Positions 1 through 6,749 are shown, counted from the first letter of the stretch. The stretch is 9,690 nucleotides of DNA from Xanthocytophaga sp031424975 (GCA_031424975.1 JANPIL010000230.1:1-9690); one strand, 5' to 3'. Translations and numbers: made by a program. Notes: a model not told the origin generated them from the letters alone.

Positions 1-9
1 TCCCAAACT

Positions 10-33
10 GGTGCAAGCGTCTTCACTTGCACC
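10..33. repeat. Short perfect hairpin beside 30-mer copy 1
   Basis: GGTGCAAG (10-17) and CTTGCACC (26-33) form an 8-bp perfect stem with an 8-base loop. It lies just beyond copy 1 of the 30-bp repeat, downstream of the lipoprotein gene. There is no good T-run on either side, so it is a weak terminator at best. Confidence 0.6.
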
Positions 34-41
34 CAACAGGC

Positions 42-71
42 GGGTTTCGGCTTTTGAAAAGATACTATTTT
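42..71 (+). repeat. Dispersed 30-bp repeat, copy 1
   Basis: It matches the window consensus: GGGTTT, variable CGGC, TTTTGAAAA, then GATACTATTTT. It starts only 8 bases beyond the lipoprotein stop codon, and is oriented opposite to that gene. Confidence 0.85.
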
Positions 72-79
72 GCGAAATC

Positions 80-1321
80 TCACTCCTTTCCCGCACTAAT
101 CATCGCCTGCGCTTCTGATGGCGAGAGTTTGAACACGCAGATGCGCGGGAAGCGACCCGCCACAAAGATGCGCCCCGCCACGGCAATGCCGCCGTCTTGC
201 GTGAAAGTGATGCCGCCCATTTCAAATGCGTTTCCTGCGCCCAAGTATTTGGTTCCCAGCAGCTTGCCGGTAGTTTCATCGTAGGCGAACAGCGCGATTT
301 GTCCGTTTTTCGTATCCGAGGCGTAGAGTATGATGTTGGTGGCGTTGATTGCGCCCCGGCGGATGGCGACGCGGGCGTACTTGGAAAGTTCGGGCAGTTG
401 GTTGCCCGGCAAATCCTTGGCGGTGGCCGTGCCGGTGGCGGCAATGTCGGCCAGCGGCGAATACACGTTTTCACCGTCTTCTTTGTAACGCGAAACGGCG
501 AACTTGCCACCCGGCAGCGGCAGCACCTGGCTCACCGACGATTCGTAGCGCGTTCCGTTCAATACGCCCGTTTCCTCGCCATCGTTGGGGCTGACAAACG
601 TAAGCGTCAACTTGAAATTATTGAACCCGTTGAAATACAATTGTCCGCCCGCCGTGGCTCCGGTCATGAACGGAATCTGGGGCTTCCGGCGGTGCGTTAC
701 CTGTTCAATCACCTGCTTTTCAACATCCTCGAATATGTCGTAGCCTTTTGTCCAGCCGATGCTGTTACCGTTTAGCCGCGCCAGTTTCATTGTTTTCTTA
801 TCTTCCCGATCCCAGTACAGCACCAGGTTGCCGCCCGGAACCGCCGAAGCCGCCAGCGGATAGGTGAGTTTACTGAACACGGCAACGGATTGGGGCGTGC
901 CCGAAACCGCATCGAACTGCACCAGATGTGTGCCGAGATTGTCTTTGTCCATGCAGAAAAACCGCCAACTGTTGCCCGAACCCATCAGTTCAGACACCGG
1001 ATTGACGAACCGGTCGGAAATGTGTTCCCACTTGAACTGTCCCGCCTTGTCTATTTTCATCAAGTAAGCCGCCAGAAAATCAGAATTTTCCACATTGGCC
1101 ATGCCCATGACCACATAGCCGCTGTCGGCCGTCTGCCGGATATCAAGCGGATAATAGGCGCGTTCAAAATCGCCGTTGTCGTATATTTTGGCAAAACTGG
1201 TTTGCGGCTCCACTGTGTTGTCCTTGATGTCGCAAGCGGCCAAACAATAGAGAATTGACAGGAAAAGAATTGAGCGGAATGAACGTGTTTTCAATATCGG
1301 ATGATAGAATGAGTGAATCAT
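80..1321 (-). CDS. Hypothetical lipoprotein with weak beta-propeller-like repeats
   Basis: I do not recognise a named family. The start chosen is the ATG at 1321, giving 413 aa; the longer frame from 1372 would begin inside a dispersed 30-bp repeat. The N-terminus has basic residues, a hydrophobic stretch (about residues 17-29) and a lipobox LAAC with the cysteine at residue 30, so it should be a lipidated envelope protein. After a short linker, the chain contains recurring Gly-rich beta-strand patterns (DSGYVVMGMA near 66-75, PGGNLVLYW, AGGQLYFNG, PGGKFAVS, and QDGGIAVAG near the C-terminus). These resemble the blades of secreted propeller proteins of Bacteroidota, but I cannot count a full set. 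It lies downstream of the outer-membrane barrel gene on the same strand, with a 192-base gap that contains a repeat and a hairpin. Function unknown; a surface or periplasmic binding or scaffold role is a guess. Confidence 0.8.
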   Translation of the reverse strand: MIHSFYHPILKTRSFRSILFLSILYCLAACDIKDNTVEPQTSFAKIYDNGDFERAYYPLDIRQTADSGYVVMGMANVENSDFLAAYLMKIDKAGQFKWEHISDRFVNPVSELMGSGNSWRFFCMDKDNLGTHLVQFDAVSGTPQSVAVFSKLTYPLAASAVPGGNLVLYWDREDKKTMKLARLNGNSIGWTKGYDIFEDVEKQVIEQVTHRRKPQIPFMTGATAGGQLYFNGFNNFKLTLTFVSPNDGEETGVLNGTRYESSVSQVLPLPGGKFAVSRYKEDGENVYSPLADIAATGTATAKDLPGNQLPELSKYARVAIRRGAINATNIILYASDTKNGQIALFAYDETTGKLLGTKYLGAGNAFEMGGITFTQDGGIAVAGRIFVAGRFPRICVFKLSPSEAQAMISAGKE

Positions 1322-1355
1322 AGCATTAGTGTTTATCCGGGATTTTTTTCCGAGC

Positions 1356-1385
1356 AGGTTTGGGCATTTCAAAAGATACTATTTT
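1356..1385 (+). repeat. Dispersed 30-bp repeat, copy 2
   Basis: AGGTTT, variable GGGC, ATTTCAAAA, then GATACTATTTT. It is diverged in the middle but intact in the final ATACTATTTT. It lies between the outer-membrane protein and lipoprotein genes, followed 12 bases later by a long hairpin. It is the mirror partner of copy 3. Confidence 0.85.
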
Positions 1386-1397
1386 CAGTCAATGCTT

Positions 1398-1485
1398 TGT
1401 CCTTCTGGAAGAATCTTGTGACAAACAGAGACACGCCCGGTTTTGGAAGCCGCCGGACTTGTCACAAGGCTCTTCCAGAAGGACA
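1398..1485. repeat. 88-base hairpin element A (downstream of the outer-membrane protein gene)
   Basis: The arms at 1398-1424 and 1459-1485 are inverted repeats matching at 25 of 27 positions (left arm begins TGTCCTTCTGGAAGAATC). The 34-base loop is GC-rich. The same arms and loop recur at 2516-2602. It has no coding content. It ends 28 bases beyond the outer-membrane protein stop codon, so the transcript would carry a strong fold at its 3' end, but there is no T-tract. Confidence 0.85.
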
Positions 1486-1513
1486 CCCGAAAATGACGCG
1501 ATTGGTTTTACTG

Positions 1514-2458
1514 TCAGGGCTTGGTCGCCTTGTACGTGCTGGTTTCCAGGAATTTCATCGGCATCAGAACCGTGAACGAAATCGCCAGGTTGCGCAGTTT
1601 CATGTCGTCCATCACATCGCCCATGCCGGTCATGCGGTTGTCGGTGTAGCGGTTTTTCACGTCGGTCACGTTGTTCATGCCGTATTTGTACTGCGCATCC
1701 AGCCCCAGCCGCACGTTGCCGAAATCGTAATTTACGCCGCCGCCCGCAACCCAGCCCCAATGCGACGGGATGAACAACCGTTGCGCCCCGATGATGGGAG
1801 CCGTGTTTTCAATCGGATTCTGCGCCCCCGATGCGTTATCCAAACTGGTGATATCCACCGACTTATCCGCTTTGAGCAAGCGTCCGTAGAAGGCTCCCGC
1901 CTGCAAGTACGGACGCAGCCGTTTGCGCAGCGGATCAAAACGCAGCAGTAGCGGCAGTTCCACGTAGCCCATGCTGAAGCGGTGCGTCTGGTTCAGTTCC
2001 AGGTTGTTGTTGTCTTGCCCCGCCCATTTGTAGGCGGTTTTGTAGGCGAAATTCATGTTGGTGTATGTCGGCTGGAAACTGACCGAAAAGTGCGTCTTGA
2101 AGTTATACGTCGCCATCAGTCCGATCTGCGTGGAAGGTTCTCTTAATTCAAAGGCCACGTACTGTTTTTCGTACAGTGGCGCGGCGGCCGTGGCCGGATC
2201 AGACCCTTCCGCTGCAACCGGCGCGGTGGACACAAAAACCGCGTGCCGGTTGGTGGGCAACGCCTTGGTGTAATTGGCCCCGCCCTTCATGCCAATCCAG
2301 AATTGCGAACGGAAGAAACTGTCCATATTCTTGGCTTTTTCCATGGCCGAAGGTGCTTTCTGGGCGCGGCTGCGCTGTTTCTTCTGCGCAAAAACGCCGT
2401 TGGCAAATAACATTGCCGCGCAAAGAAGGATGAGTAGGCGATACTGGTTTTTCATCAT
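1514..2458 (-). CDS. Outer-membrane beta-barrel protein (PorT-like, OMP_b-brl_2 type)
   Basis: This is a probable outer-membrane beta-barrel of about 314 aa. The ATG at 2458 (or the next codon, 2455) is chosen because it directly precedes a classic signal peptide: KNQYR, a hydrophobic core, and a likely cleavage after VFA before QKKQ (about residue 24). The longer frame from 2551 adds an implausible 31-residue leader that overlaps repeat DNA. The mature part starts with a basic segment, followed by FWIGMKGGANYTKAL (about 53-67). It then has alternating aromatic strands typical of porin-family barrels: TQIGLMATYNF, HFSVSFQPTYTNMNFAYK, YVELPLLLRFDP, LRPYLQAGAFYGRLL, WGWVAGGGVNYDF and VRLGLDAQYKYGMNNV. 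VELPLLLRF followed by PYLQAGAF is the usual signature of this family in Bacteroidota. The transported substrate is unknown. The gene is bracketed by two related hairpin/30-mer repeats in mirror arrangement (see findings) and has its own candidate promoter at 2479-2509. Confidence 0.88.
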   Translation of the reverse strand: MMKNQYRLLILLCAAMLFANGVFAQKKQRSRAQKAPSAMEKAKNMDSFFRSQFWIGMKGGANYTKALPTNRHAVFVSTAPVAAEGSDPATAAAPLYEKQYVAFELREPSTQIGLMATYNFKTHFSVSFQPTYTNMNFAYKTAYKWAGQDNNNLELNQTHRFSMGYVELPLLLRFDPLRKRLRPYLQAGAFYGRLLKADKSVDITSLDNASGAQNPIENTAPIIGAQRLFIPSHWGWVAGGGVNYDFGNVRLGLDAQYKYGMNNVTDVKNRYTDNRMTGMGDVMDDMKLRNLAISFTVLMPMKFLETSTYKATKP

Positions 2459-2478
2459 AATGGGCAAAAAAAAATGTT

Positions 2479-2509
2479 CTAAAATAGCGGATGTCCAACA
2501 TTTCACAAT
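2479..2509 (-). promoter_or_regulatory. Candidate Bacteroidota promoter for the outer-membrane protein gene
   Basis: On the minus strand ATTG (2506-2509), a 19-base spacer and TATTTTAG (2479-2486) each differ by one base from the TTTG-N19-TAnnTTTG consensus of Bacteroidota. The start codon lies about 20 bases downstream, preceded by a run of nine T (A9 at 2466-2474 on the plus strand). Moderate support only. Confidence 0.45.
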
Positions 2510-2515
2510 TCTACC

Positions 2516-2602
2516 GTCCTTCTGTGAGAAACTTGCGGCAAACAGAGACACGCCCGGTTTTGGAAGCCGCCGGAATTGTCACAAGATTCTTCCAGAAGGA
2601 CA
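2516..2602. repeat. 88-base hairpin element B (upstream of the outer-membrane protein gene)
   Basis: Second copy of the element at 1398-1485. The loop matches at 33 of 34 positions in the same orientation. Here the left arm is decayed, pairing with the right arm at 21 of 26 positions. The right arm (2576-2601) is exactly the reverse complement of the left arm of element A. Confidence 0.85.
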
Positions 2603-2614
2603 AAACCGGGTCTG

Positions 2615-2644
2615 AAAATAGTATCTTTCAAAAAGCCGAAACCC
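2615..2644 (-). repeat. Dispersed 30-bp repeat, copy 3
   Basis: On the minus strand: GGGTTT, CGGC, TTTTTGAAA, GATACTATTTT, which is the exact consensus. It lies between DUF1501 and the outer-membrane protein gene, directly followed (minus-strand sense) by CAG and then hairpin element B. Confidence 0.9.
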
Positions 2645-2656
2645 GGATAGCTTTTT

Positions 2657-2688
2657 CTGTGGACTGCCGACTGTCGTCTGTGGACTAT
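2657..2688 (-). repeat. Heptanucleotide-period array after the DUF1501 stop
   Basis: Four full 7-base units plus a partial one, read on the plus strand as CTGTGGA, CTGCCGA, CTGTCGT, CTGTGGA and then CTATT. It runs into the stop codon of the DUF1501 gene. In the gene's sense the units read TCCACAG, ACGACAG, TCGGCAG and TCCACAG. It resembles a second array at 7919-7946. Confidence 0.7.
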
Positions 2689-4425
2689 TCACAATTTCAC
2701 CAGCTTTTTCGAGCCTTTCAGCATTCCCGCATCAATCTTATAGATGTAGGTGCCCGCCCGCAAATGCGACAGGTTTATCGGCACGATGTGTTCACCGGCC
2801 ATGCGCGGCTCGTTGAGCAATGTTTCCACCAGGCTGCCACGCATATCGTATAGGCTTAACCGCACGGTGGCGGGGTTGTCCATGAAAAACGAAAAATTCG
2901 TCTCGGATTTTACCGGGTTCGGAAAACAATTGTTGAGCCGGAAACGCCGGTTCACAAACTCATCCACGGCGGTGACCTGGCCGAACAGCGGCACTTTGTC
3001 GAAGATGTCCGGGTCGGCGTAGCTTTGGCTGGCAGTGGTTTCGAGCGATGGAAAAATCTCGGCTATGCGGCTGCTGTCCACGGCAAACCAGTCCTGCAAA
3101 ACCGTGTTGAACACAATCCGGTAGTCAATCACGTCTTCCTTGCCATCGGGCAGGTTACCGCCAAATTCATTGACGCGCCGCAAATCGGCATTTTTGCCAA
3201 TCACGCCCGGATTGATCTTGCTGCCAAACACAAACATCGGCGCAACGGTGCCGTGGTCGCTGCCGTAATTGTTGTTGGAAACCGCCCGGCGGCCAAACTC
3301 CGAGAGCGTAACGGTGAGCACGCGGTCTTCAATGCCCCGCGCCTTCAAATCGTCCTGGAATGCTTTCATGGCCGATGAAATGTGGTACATCAGCGCCGCG
3401 TGCTTGCCCAAGGTGTTGTCATAGGCGGTCACTTGGTTCACGTGCGTATCAAAACCGCCGATACGGATCATGTACACTTTGGTCTGGCAGCCGCCCGCCA
3501 CCAGCCGCGCCACGATTTTGAGGTTGGCGGCAATCGGGTTTTTCAAATCGCCCCTCGGGGCCGCTAACGGATATACCGTCGGGTATTGCACGCTGGTTGC
3601 GCCGCCCGCCAGATAGGTTTTTTGCAGCCGTTCGGCATATTTGTCGGTGTCCTTTTCAATGCCCAATATCCACTGCAACTCCTGTCCGTACAGTGAATTT
3701 TTGATGGCTTCCGGTGGAAATCCGCGCGGATCCACCTTTATTTCTTCATTGTAACCAGGAAGTTCCTTCACCAGATCGAAGAAATCGGCCGGACTCGGAA
3801 TGGACAAGCCCGCCGGAACCGTGGATTCGGTGTGGAAACCGAGCGAAACCTCGTTGGCAAACTCCAGACCCAACGGATCGGGCATTTCGGCATTCGGGAA
3901 ATCGGTGGGGAAACTCAGGCCTTTCCGCGTGGCGTATTCCGACTCCAAGTAGCGGCCAATCCAGCCGCCCGTGATGTCGTCCTTGTAGCCGCCGCCGCCA
4001 AACCAAATGTCGCGGCTCTTGAAATGCGAGCCGTTCACGTGTTCGTACCCCACGTTCTGCACAATATTCATCCGCCCCTGGTCATATAGTTCCTTCATGC
4101 CGGCCATGTCCGGGTGCAGGCCCACTTGCTGCTCCTCGGCCAGCGTACTGTCCAGTTTAATGTACTTGCGTCCGCCCGAATCAGGAATCGCCAGGTTGGG
4201 GCGCATATTGTAATACAGGTTGTACTGCGGAATCGGAATCACCGCATTCAGGCCGTCGTTGCCGCCGTGCAGTTGCAGCAGCACCAGTATTTTGTCGTTG
4301 CCGCTGAGCTGCGCCATCTGGCTCAATTGCGGCTGTCCGCGCAAGGCTTGCATGGCAACGCCGTTGAGCATGATTTGTCCGCCGACGGACAGGGAAACGT
4401 TGCGTAAAAATAATCTTCTGTCCAT
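2689..4425 (-). CDS. DUF1501 family secreted protein with T9SS type A sorting domain
   Basis: DUF1501 (PF07394) protein of about 578 aa from the ATG at 4425. The longer frame from 4464 adds 13 residues that merely translate an intergenic inverted repeat, so it is rejected. The N-terminus MDRRLFLRN followed by an uncharged stretch is a twin-arginine (Tat)-like signal, as is common in this family. Family motifs include LQLHGGNDGLN (50-60), LHPDM then MNIVQNVGYEHVNGSHF (about 103-135), GWIGRYL (154-160), GGFDTH, and TLSEFGRR with SDHGT later on. The fold is thought to resemble the alkaline phosphatase/sulfatase superfamily, but no activity is established. The last ~80 residues (FPNPVKSETNF, VRLSLYDMRG, LRAGTYIYKI, GSKKLVKL) are a type A T9SS sorting domain, so the protein should be exported across the outer membrane and perhaps surface-anchored. 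It follows the DUF1800 gene on the same strand, the usual partner arrangement. Confidence 0.95.
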   Translation of the reverse strand: MDRRLFLRNVSLSVGGQIMLNGVAMQALRGQPQLSQMAQLSGNDKILVLLQLHGGNDGLNAVIPIPQYNLYYNMRPNLAIPDSGGRKYIKLDSTLAEEQQVGLHPDMAGMKELYDQGRMNIVQNVGYEHVNGSHFKSRDIWFGGGGYKDDITGGWIGRYLESEYATRKGLSFPTDFPNAEMPDPLGLEFANEVSLGFHTESTVPAGLSIPSPADFFDLVKELPGYNEEIKVDPRGFPPEAIKNSLYGQELQWILGIEKDTDKYAERLQKTYLAGGATSVQYPTVYPLAAPRGDLKNPIAANLKIVARLVAGGCQTKVYMIRIGGFDTHVNQVTAYDNTLGKHAALMYHISSAMKAFQDDLKARGIEDRVLTVTLSEFGRRAVSNNNYGSDHGTVAPMFVFGSKINPGVIGKNADLRRVNEFGGNLPDGKEDVIDYRIVFNTVLQDWFAVDSSRIAEIFPSLETTASQSYADPDIFDKVPLFGQVTAVDEFVNRRFRLNNCFPNPVKSETNFSFFMDNPATVRLSLYDMRGSLVETLLNEPRMAGEHIVPINLSHLRAGTYIYKIDAGMLKGSKKLVKL

Positions 4426-4438
4426 AGTTTTTTGTTTA

Positions 4439-4573
4439 TAGGGGCGGCTCTTGTGGCCGCCCAATCACTTGTGGCTGCCCGAACAGCCAGTAAAATAGTA
4501 TCTTTCAAAAAGGCGAAACCCGGCATTTTTAAATTGCGGTCAGTCAACCGGGCGGCCACAAGGGCCGCCCCTA
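4439..4573. repeat. 24-bp inverted repeat framing 30-mer copy 4
   Basis: The arms at 4439-4462 and 4550-4573 are inverted copies matching at 23 of 24 positions (core GGGCGGCCACAAG then GCCGCCCCTA). A partial extra copy of the arm core (CTTGTGGCTGCCC, 4468-4480) follows the left arm and itself forms a 6-bp hairpin (TGGCTG 4472-4477 with CAGCCA 4484-4489). The unit fills the gap between DUF1800 and DUF1501. Similar GGGCGGCCACAAGGGCCGCCC strings are, from memory, common in many bacterial intergenic regions. Confidence 0.85.
4492..4521 (-). repeat. Dispersed 30-bp repeat, copy 4
   Basis: On the minus strand: GGGTTT, CGCC, TTTTTGAAA, GATACTATTTT. It lies inside the inverted repeat between DUF1800 and DUF1501, in the same sense as both genes. 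Confidence 0.9.
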
Positions 4574-4577
4574 CGGA

Positions 4578-6305
4578 TTAAAACAACTGGTACTCCGGCG
4601 ATTGCATGACCGTGTTGTACAGGTTTTTCAGCCGGGCGGTGGCATCAGCCTTGATGTCCATCGAGCCGCCGTTGCGGTTGTTCCAGTTGAAAACCCAGTT
4701 GGCGAATTCCAGTCCGCCCAAGTGGTATTCGGCAAAATAATTGTAGCGTTCCTGCGTGATTTCATTGCCCAGCGACGAATAGGGCAGCATCCGGTCGGCC
4801 ACGTGCTTGATCAGGTCAAGGGCGTAGGTTTTGCTGCCAACGGTGGCGGGAGCCGTAGCCAAGGCGTTTGTAATGCCGCTTTGCGGGCTGTTGGCCCACG
4901 CCAGCAAATCCACCGAAAATCCCCATCCGTTCATCTCATTGAAGAGCCTGTTGATGAACTCGTAGCGTTTGGCCAGCGTGTTGGTCGTGATCCAGTTGCG
5001 GTTGTAGCCCGGAGCCTGATGGTAGGCTTCATAACCCGCCACATCGTAGGGGTCAAGCAGCGGCAAGCCCATTTCAGTGATGATTCCCCGGATTTTGCCC
5101 ATCTGGTCGTGCAATTCCTGGGTGTTTACCGGAGCCACCGCCACATTGAAATAGCGCATCGTGCCCATGGTCATTTCCAGCGGCGACTTGATGATGCAGC
5201 CGGGCTTGTCGTCGTTGATGCCGGTGGCAGCCTCATAGAAATATTCGCTGCCAAACAACTCTTCCAGCACCGGACGCAACCGGAACCCACTGCTGATGAA
5301 CGTTTGGGCCAGCGGCGCAATGACCTCGTTTTCCACGGCATCGGTGATATGCCAATGCACAAAAAAGCGGTGGATGCGGCGGCACACGTAGCGGGCGGCG
5401 GCCTGTTGCGCATAAATCATGTCCACCAGTTGGGCCACCTCATCGGCCATGCTTGCGGGCGTGGGCGGGTTGGCGGCGGGCGTAACCGTTGCGCCGCCGA
5501 ATGCGGATGAAAAGGTTTTGACGGTGTTGTCGTGGGCGGTGGCGGTGCCTTCAAATTGTCGGGGCTTGCCGGTGGGCAGGCCGGTATCGGGGTCGGGCGT
5601 GAAGGCTTCGGGCTTGGTCCAGTCAATTTCGGCCCAGCCGGTCAGCACTTTGGCGGCGGATTTTATGTCGTCTTCGGTAAAAGTGGTGTAGTCGCCGGGC
5701 CCGCGCTGCTCGCCTTTGCTGATGGTAAACAGCTCGAACATCTCGCGGGCAAAATTCTCATTCGGGCGGCCCTTCACGTTGATTTTGCCATCCAGGAAAC
5801 TCAGCATCGAGCTGTCGGCAATCACTTTTTTGATGAATTGCGGATACCGGTTGAAACGCGGATTCGTGTCGGACAAATCGTTGACTAAATACGTCCTGAA
5901 CAGCACATTCTGCCAGTACACATCGCGGGTGCCGCCACCCACCTGGTCTTTGTTGGTGATGATGGTGTGCAGGAAAAACACCAGTTTTTCCAAGGCCGTA
6001 TTGTCGTGGTACATCGCGCCGAGCCACCAGTTCATGAATGCCCCCGTGAACACGAAATCGCGTTCACCTTCCATGGGAGCCTTGTTTGTCCACGCGTAGT
6101 TGGGTGGCACGGCGGGGGCATCGCCTTCGGGCAGCACGGGCGGCGGCGGAGTGGCAAGGTTGTCGAACAGGCGGCTGAGGGCGGCGTTGGCACCCAGCCC
6201 CGCAAACGCGTCAATCTGCTGCTGGTTGGGGCCAAACGTGAGGCGGCGCAGCAAATGCCGGGCGCGGACGGGGCCCAGCGTGCCGGAAACCGGATTCAAT
6301 GGCAT
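4578..6305 (-). CDS. DUF1800 family protein
   Basis: DUF1800 (PF08811) protein of 575 aa, full length for the family. Recognisable conserved blocks are HLLRRLTFGP (17-26), FFLHTIITNKDQ (110-121), GRPNENFAREMFELF (179-193), EDDIKSAAKVLTGW (211-224), a later HD (258-259), ARYVCRRIHRFFV (about 304-316), IIKSPLE (371-377), HQAPGYNRNWI and the terminal QSPEYQLF. The biochemical function of the family is unknown; it is repeatedly found next to DUF1501 genes in Bacteroidota, Planctomycetota and Proteobacteria. No signal peptide or transmembrane segment is visible from this start and there is no alternative in-frame ATG close upstream, so its cellular location is unclear. It is the first gene of the minus-strand block and is separated from its DUF1501 partner by 152 bases of repeat DNA. 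A 302-aa open frame on the opposite strand (4602-5510) is a shadow of this GC-rich gene. Confidence 0.95.
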   Translation of the reverse strand: MPLNPVSGTLGPVRARHLLRRLTFGPNQQQIDAFAGLGANAALSRLFDNLATPPPPVLPEGDAPAVPPNYAWTNKAPMEGERDFVFTGAFMNWWLGAMYHDNTALEKLVFFLHTIITNKDQVGGGTRDVYWQNVLFRTYLVNDLSDTNPRFNRYPQFIKKVIADSSMLSFLDGKINVKGRPNENFAREMFELFTISKGEQRGPGDYTTFTEDDIKSAAKVLTGWAEIDWTKPEAFTPDPDTGLPTGKPRQFEGTATAHDNTVKTFSSAFGGATVTPAANPPTPASMADEVAQLVDMIYAQQAAARYVCRRIHRFFVHWHITDAVENEVIAPLAQTFISSGFRLRPVLEELFGSEYFYEAATGINDDKPGCIIKSPLEMTMGTMRYFNVAVAPVNTQELHDQMGKIRGIITEMGLPLLDPYDVAGYEAYHQAPGYNRNWITTNTLAKRYEFINRLFNEMNGWGFSVDLLAWANSPQSGITNALATAPATVGSKTYALDLIKHVADRMLPYSSLGNEITQERYNYFAEYHLGGLEFANWVFNWNNRNGGSMDIKADATARLKNLYNTVMQSPEYQLF

Positions 6306-6586
6306 ATTTTCAGGATAGGTTAGGTATTTTTCATTTCCTTGACACGGGCAGTACGGTTTGTTTTCCGCAAGGGTTGCGCCGATGCTTGCCGCCGCGTGTC
6401 AGGTTTGGGCGTGATTCTGCGAAAATTCGGGCGTTCCGGAATCAGCAAAGCAATGAATTTTGCGCCGGACAAATCTATGGTTCACTTTGCGTTGAATGAA
6501 CGCCCATTCCGGTTGGTTCGGCACGGATGTAGGCTTTTGCCGGATTTAGCGCGGAAACCGGCGGGTTTGCGCAGTGTCTCGGGCGG
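6306..6586. other. Divergent intergenic region, left part
   Basis: These 281 bases upstream of the DUF1800 gene hold no convincing gene. I see one candidate minus-strand promoter box (6470-6477), a small hairpin GCGTT/AACGC (6489-6503) and possible degenerate beginnings of the 30-mer (AGGTTTGGGC near 6400, GGGTTTGCGC near 6562). The open frames that cross it run into repeats and look spurious. The region presumably provides the 5' leader and regulation of the minus-strand block. Confidence 0.6.
6470..6477 (-). promoter_or_regulatory. Candidate -7 box for the DUF1800 gene
   Basis: TAGATTTG on the minus strand is a perfect TAnnTTTG. At the expected 19-base distance upstream there is only TTCA instead of TTTG. 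The leader to the DUF1800 ATG would be about 160 bases. Weak to moderate. Confidence 0.3.
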
Positions 6587-6616
6587 GGGTTTGACGTTTT
6601 TGAAACATACTATTTT
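6587..6616 (+). repeat. Dispersed 30-bp repeat, copy 5
   Basis: GGGTTT, variable GACG, TTTTTGAAA, CATACTATTTT. It is the left flank of the long hairpin at 6617-6717, in direct orientation with copy 6. Confidence 0.9.
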
Positions 6617-6717
6617 TTTGTCATTCCGACGAAGGAGGAATCGGGCTTGCACTTGCCCGCAAGCCCGGACTTTCGCGTGCGACAAACGCCGGATTCCTCC
6701 TTCGTCGGAATGACAAA
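6617..6717. repeat. Perfect 26-bp inverted-repeat hairpin with nested hairpin
   Basis: The arms at 6617-6642 and 6692-6717 are perfectly complementary over 26 bases (core TTTGTCATTCCGACGAAGG). The loop contains a second perfect 8-bp stem, GGGCTTGC (6643-6650) with GCAAGCCC (6659-6666). GTCATTCC...GGAATGAC palindromes are a widespread class of bacterial intergenic repeat. This one is sandwiched between two direct copies of the 30-mer. Confidence 0.92.
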
Positions 6718-6719
6718 GG

Positions 6720-6749
6720 GGGTTTGGGCTTTTTGAAACATACTATTTC
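6720..6749 (+). repeat. Dispersed 30-bp repeat, copy 6
   Basis: GGGTTT, variable GGGC, TTTTTGAAA, CATACTATTTC. It is the right flank of the 6617-6717 hairpin, 133 bases from copy 5. Confidence 0.9.

Noticed and set aside
42..71. Possible conserved stem CTTT...AAAG inside the 30-mer
   Set aside because: Pairing holds in some copies (1, 3, 4, 5) but is broken in copies 6 and 7, and copies 2, 8 and 9 differ, so there is no consistent covariation.
1371..1378. Reverse strand of the 30-mer contains TATCTTTT/TATCTTTC, like a TAnnTTTG promoter box
   Set aside because: No TTTG-like element stands 19 bases upstream at copies 2 or 3, where I checked, and the copies face both into and away from genes, so a mobile promoter role is not supported.
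1313..1951. 212-aa plus-strand open frame across the gap between lipoprotein and barrel genes
   Set aside because: It translates repeat DNA and then the antisense of the barrel gene; no domain and no plausible start context.
4602..5510. Long 302-aa open frame on the plus strand opposite DUF1800
   Set aside because: It lies entirely antisense to a well-conserved full-length DUF1800 gene, has low-complexity Val/Gly/His-rich content and no recognisable domain; such frames arise from the GC-rich codon pattern.
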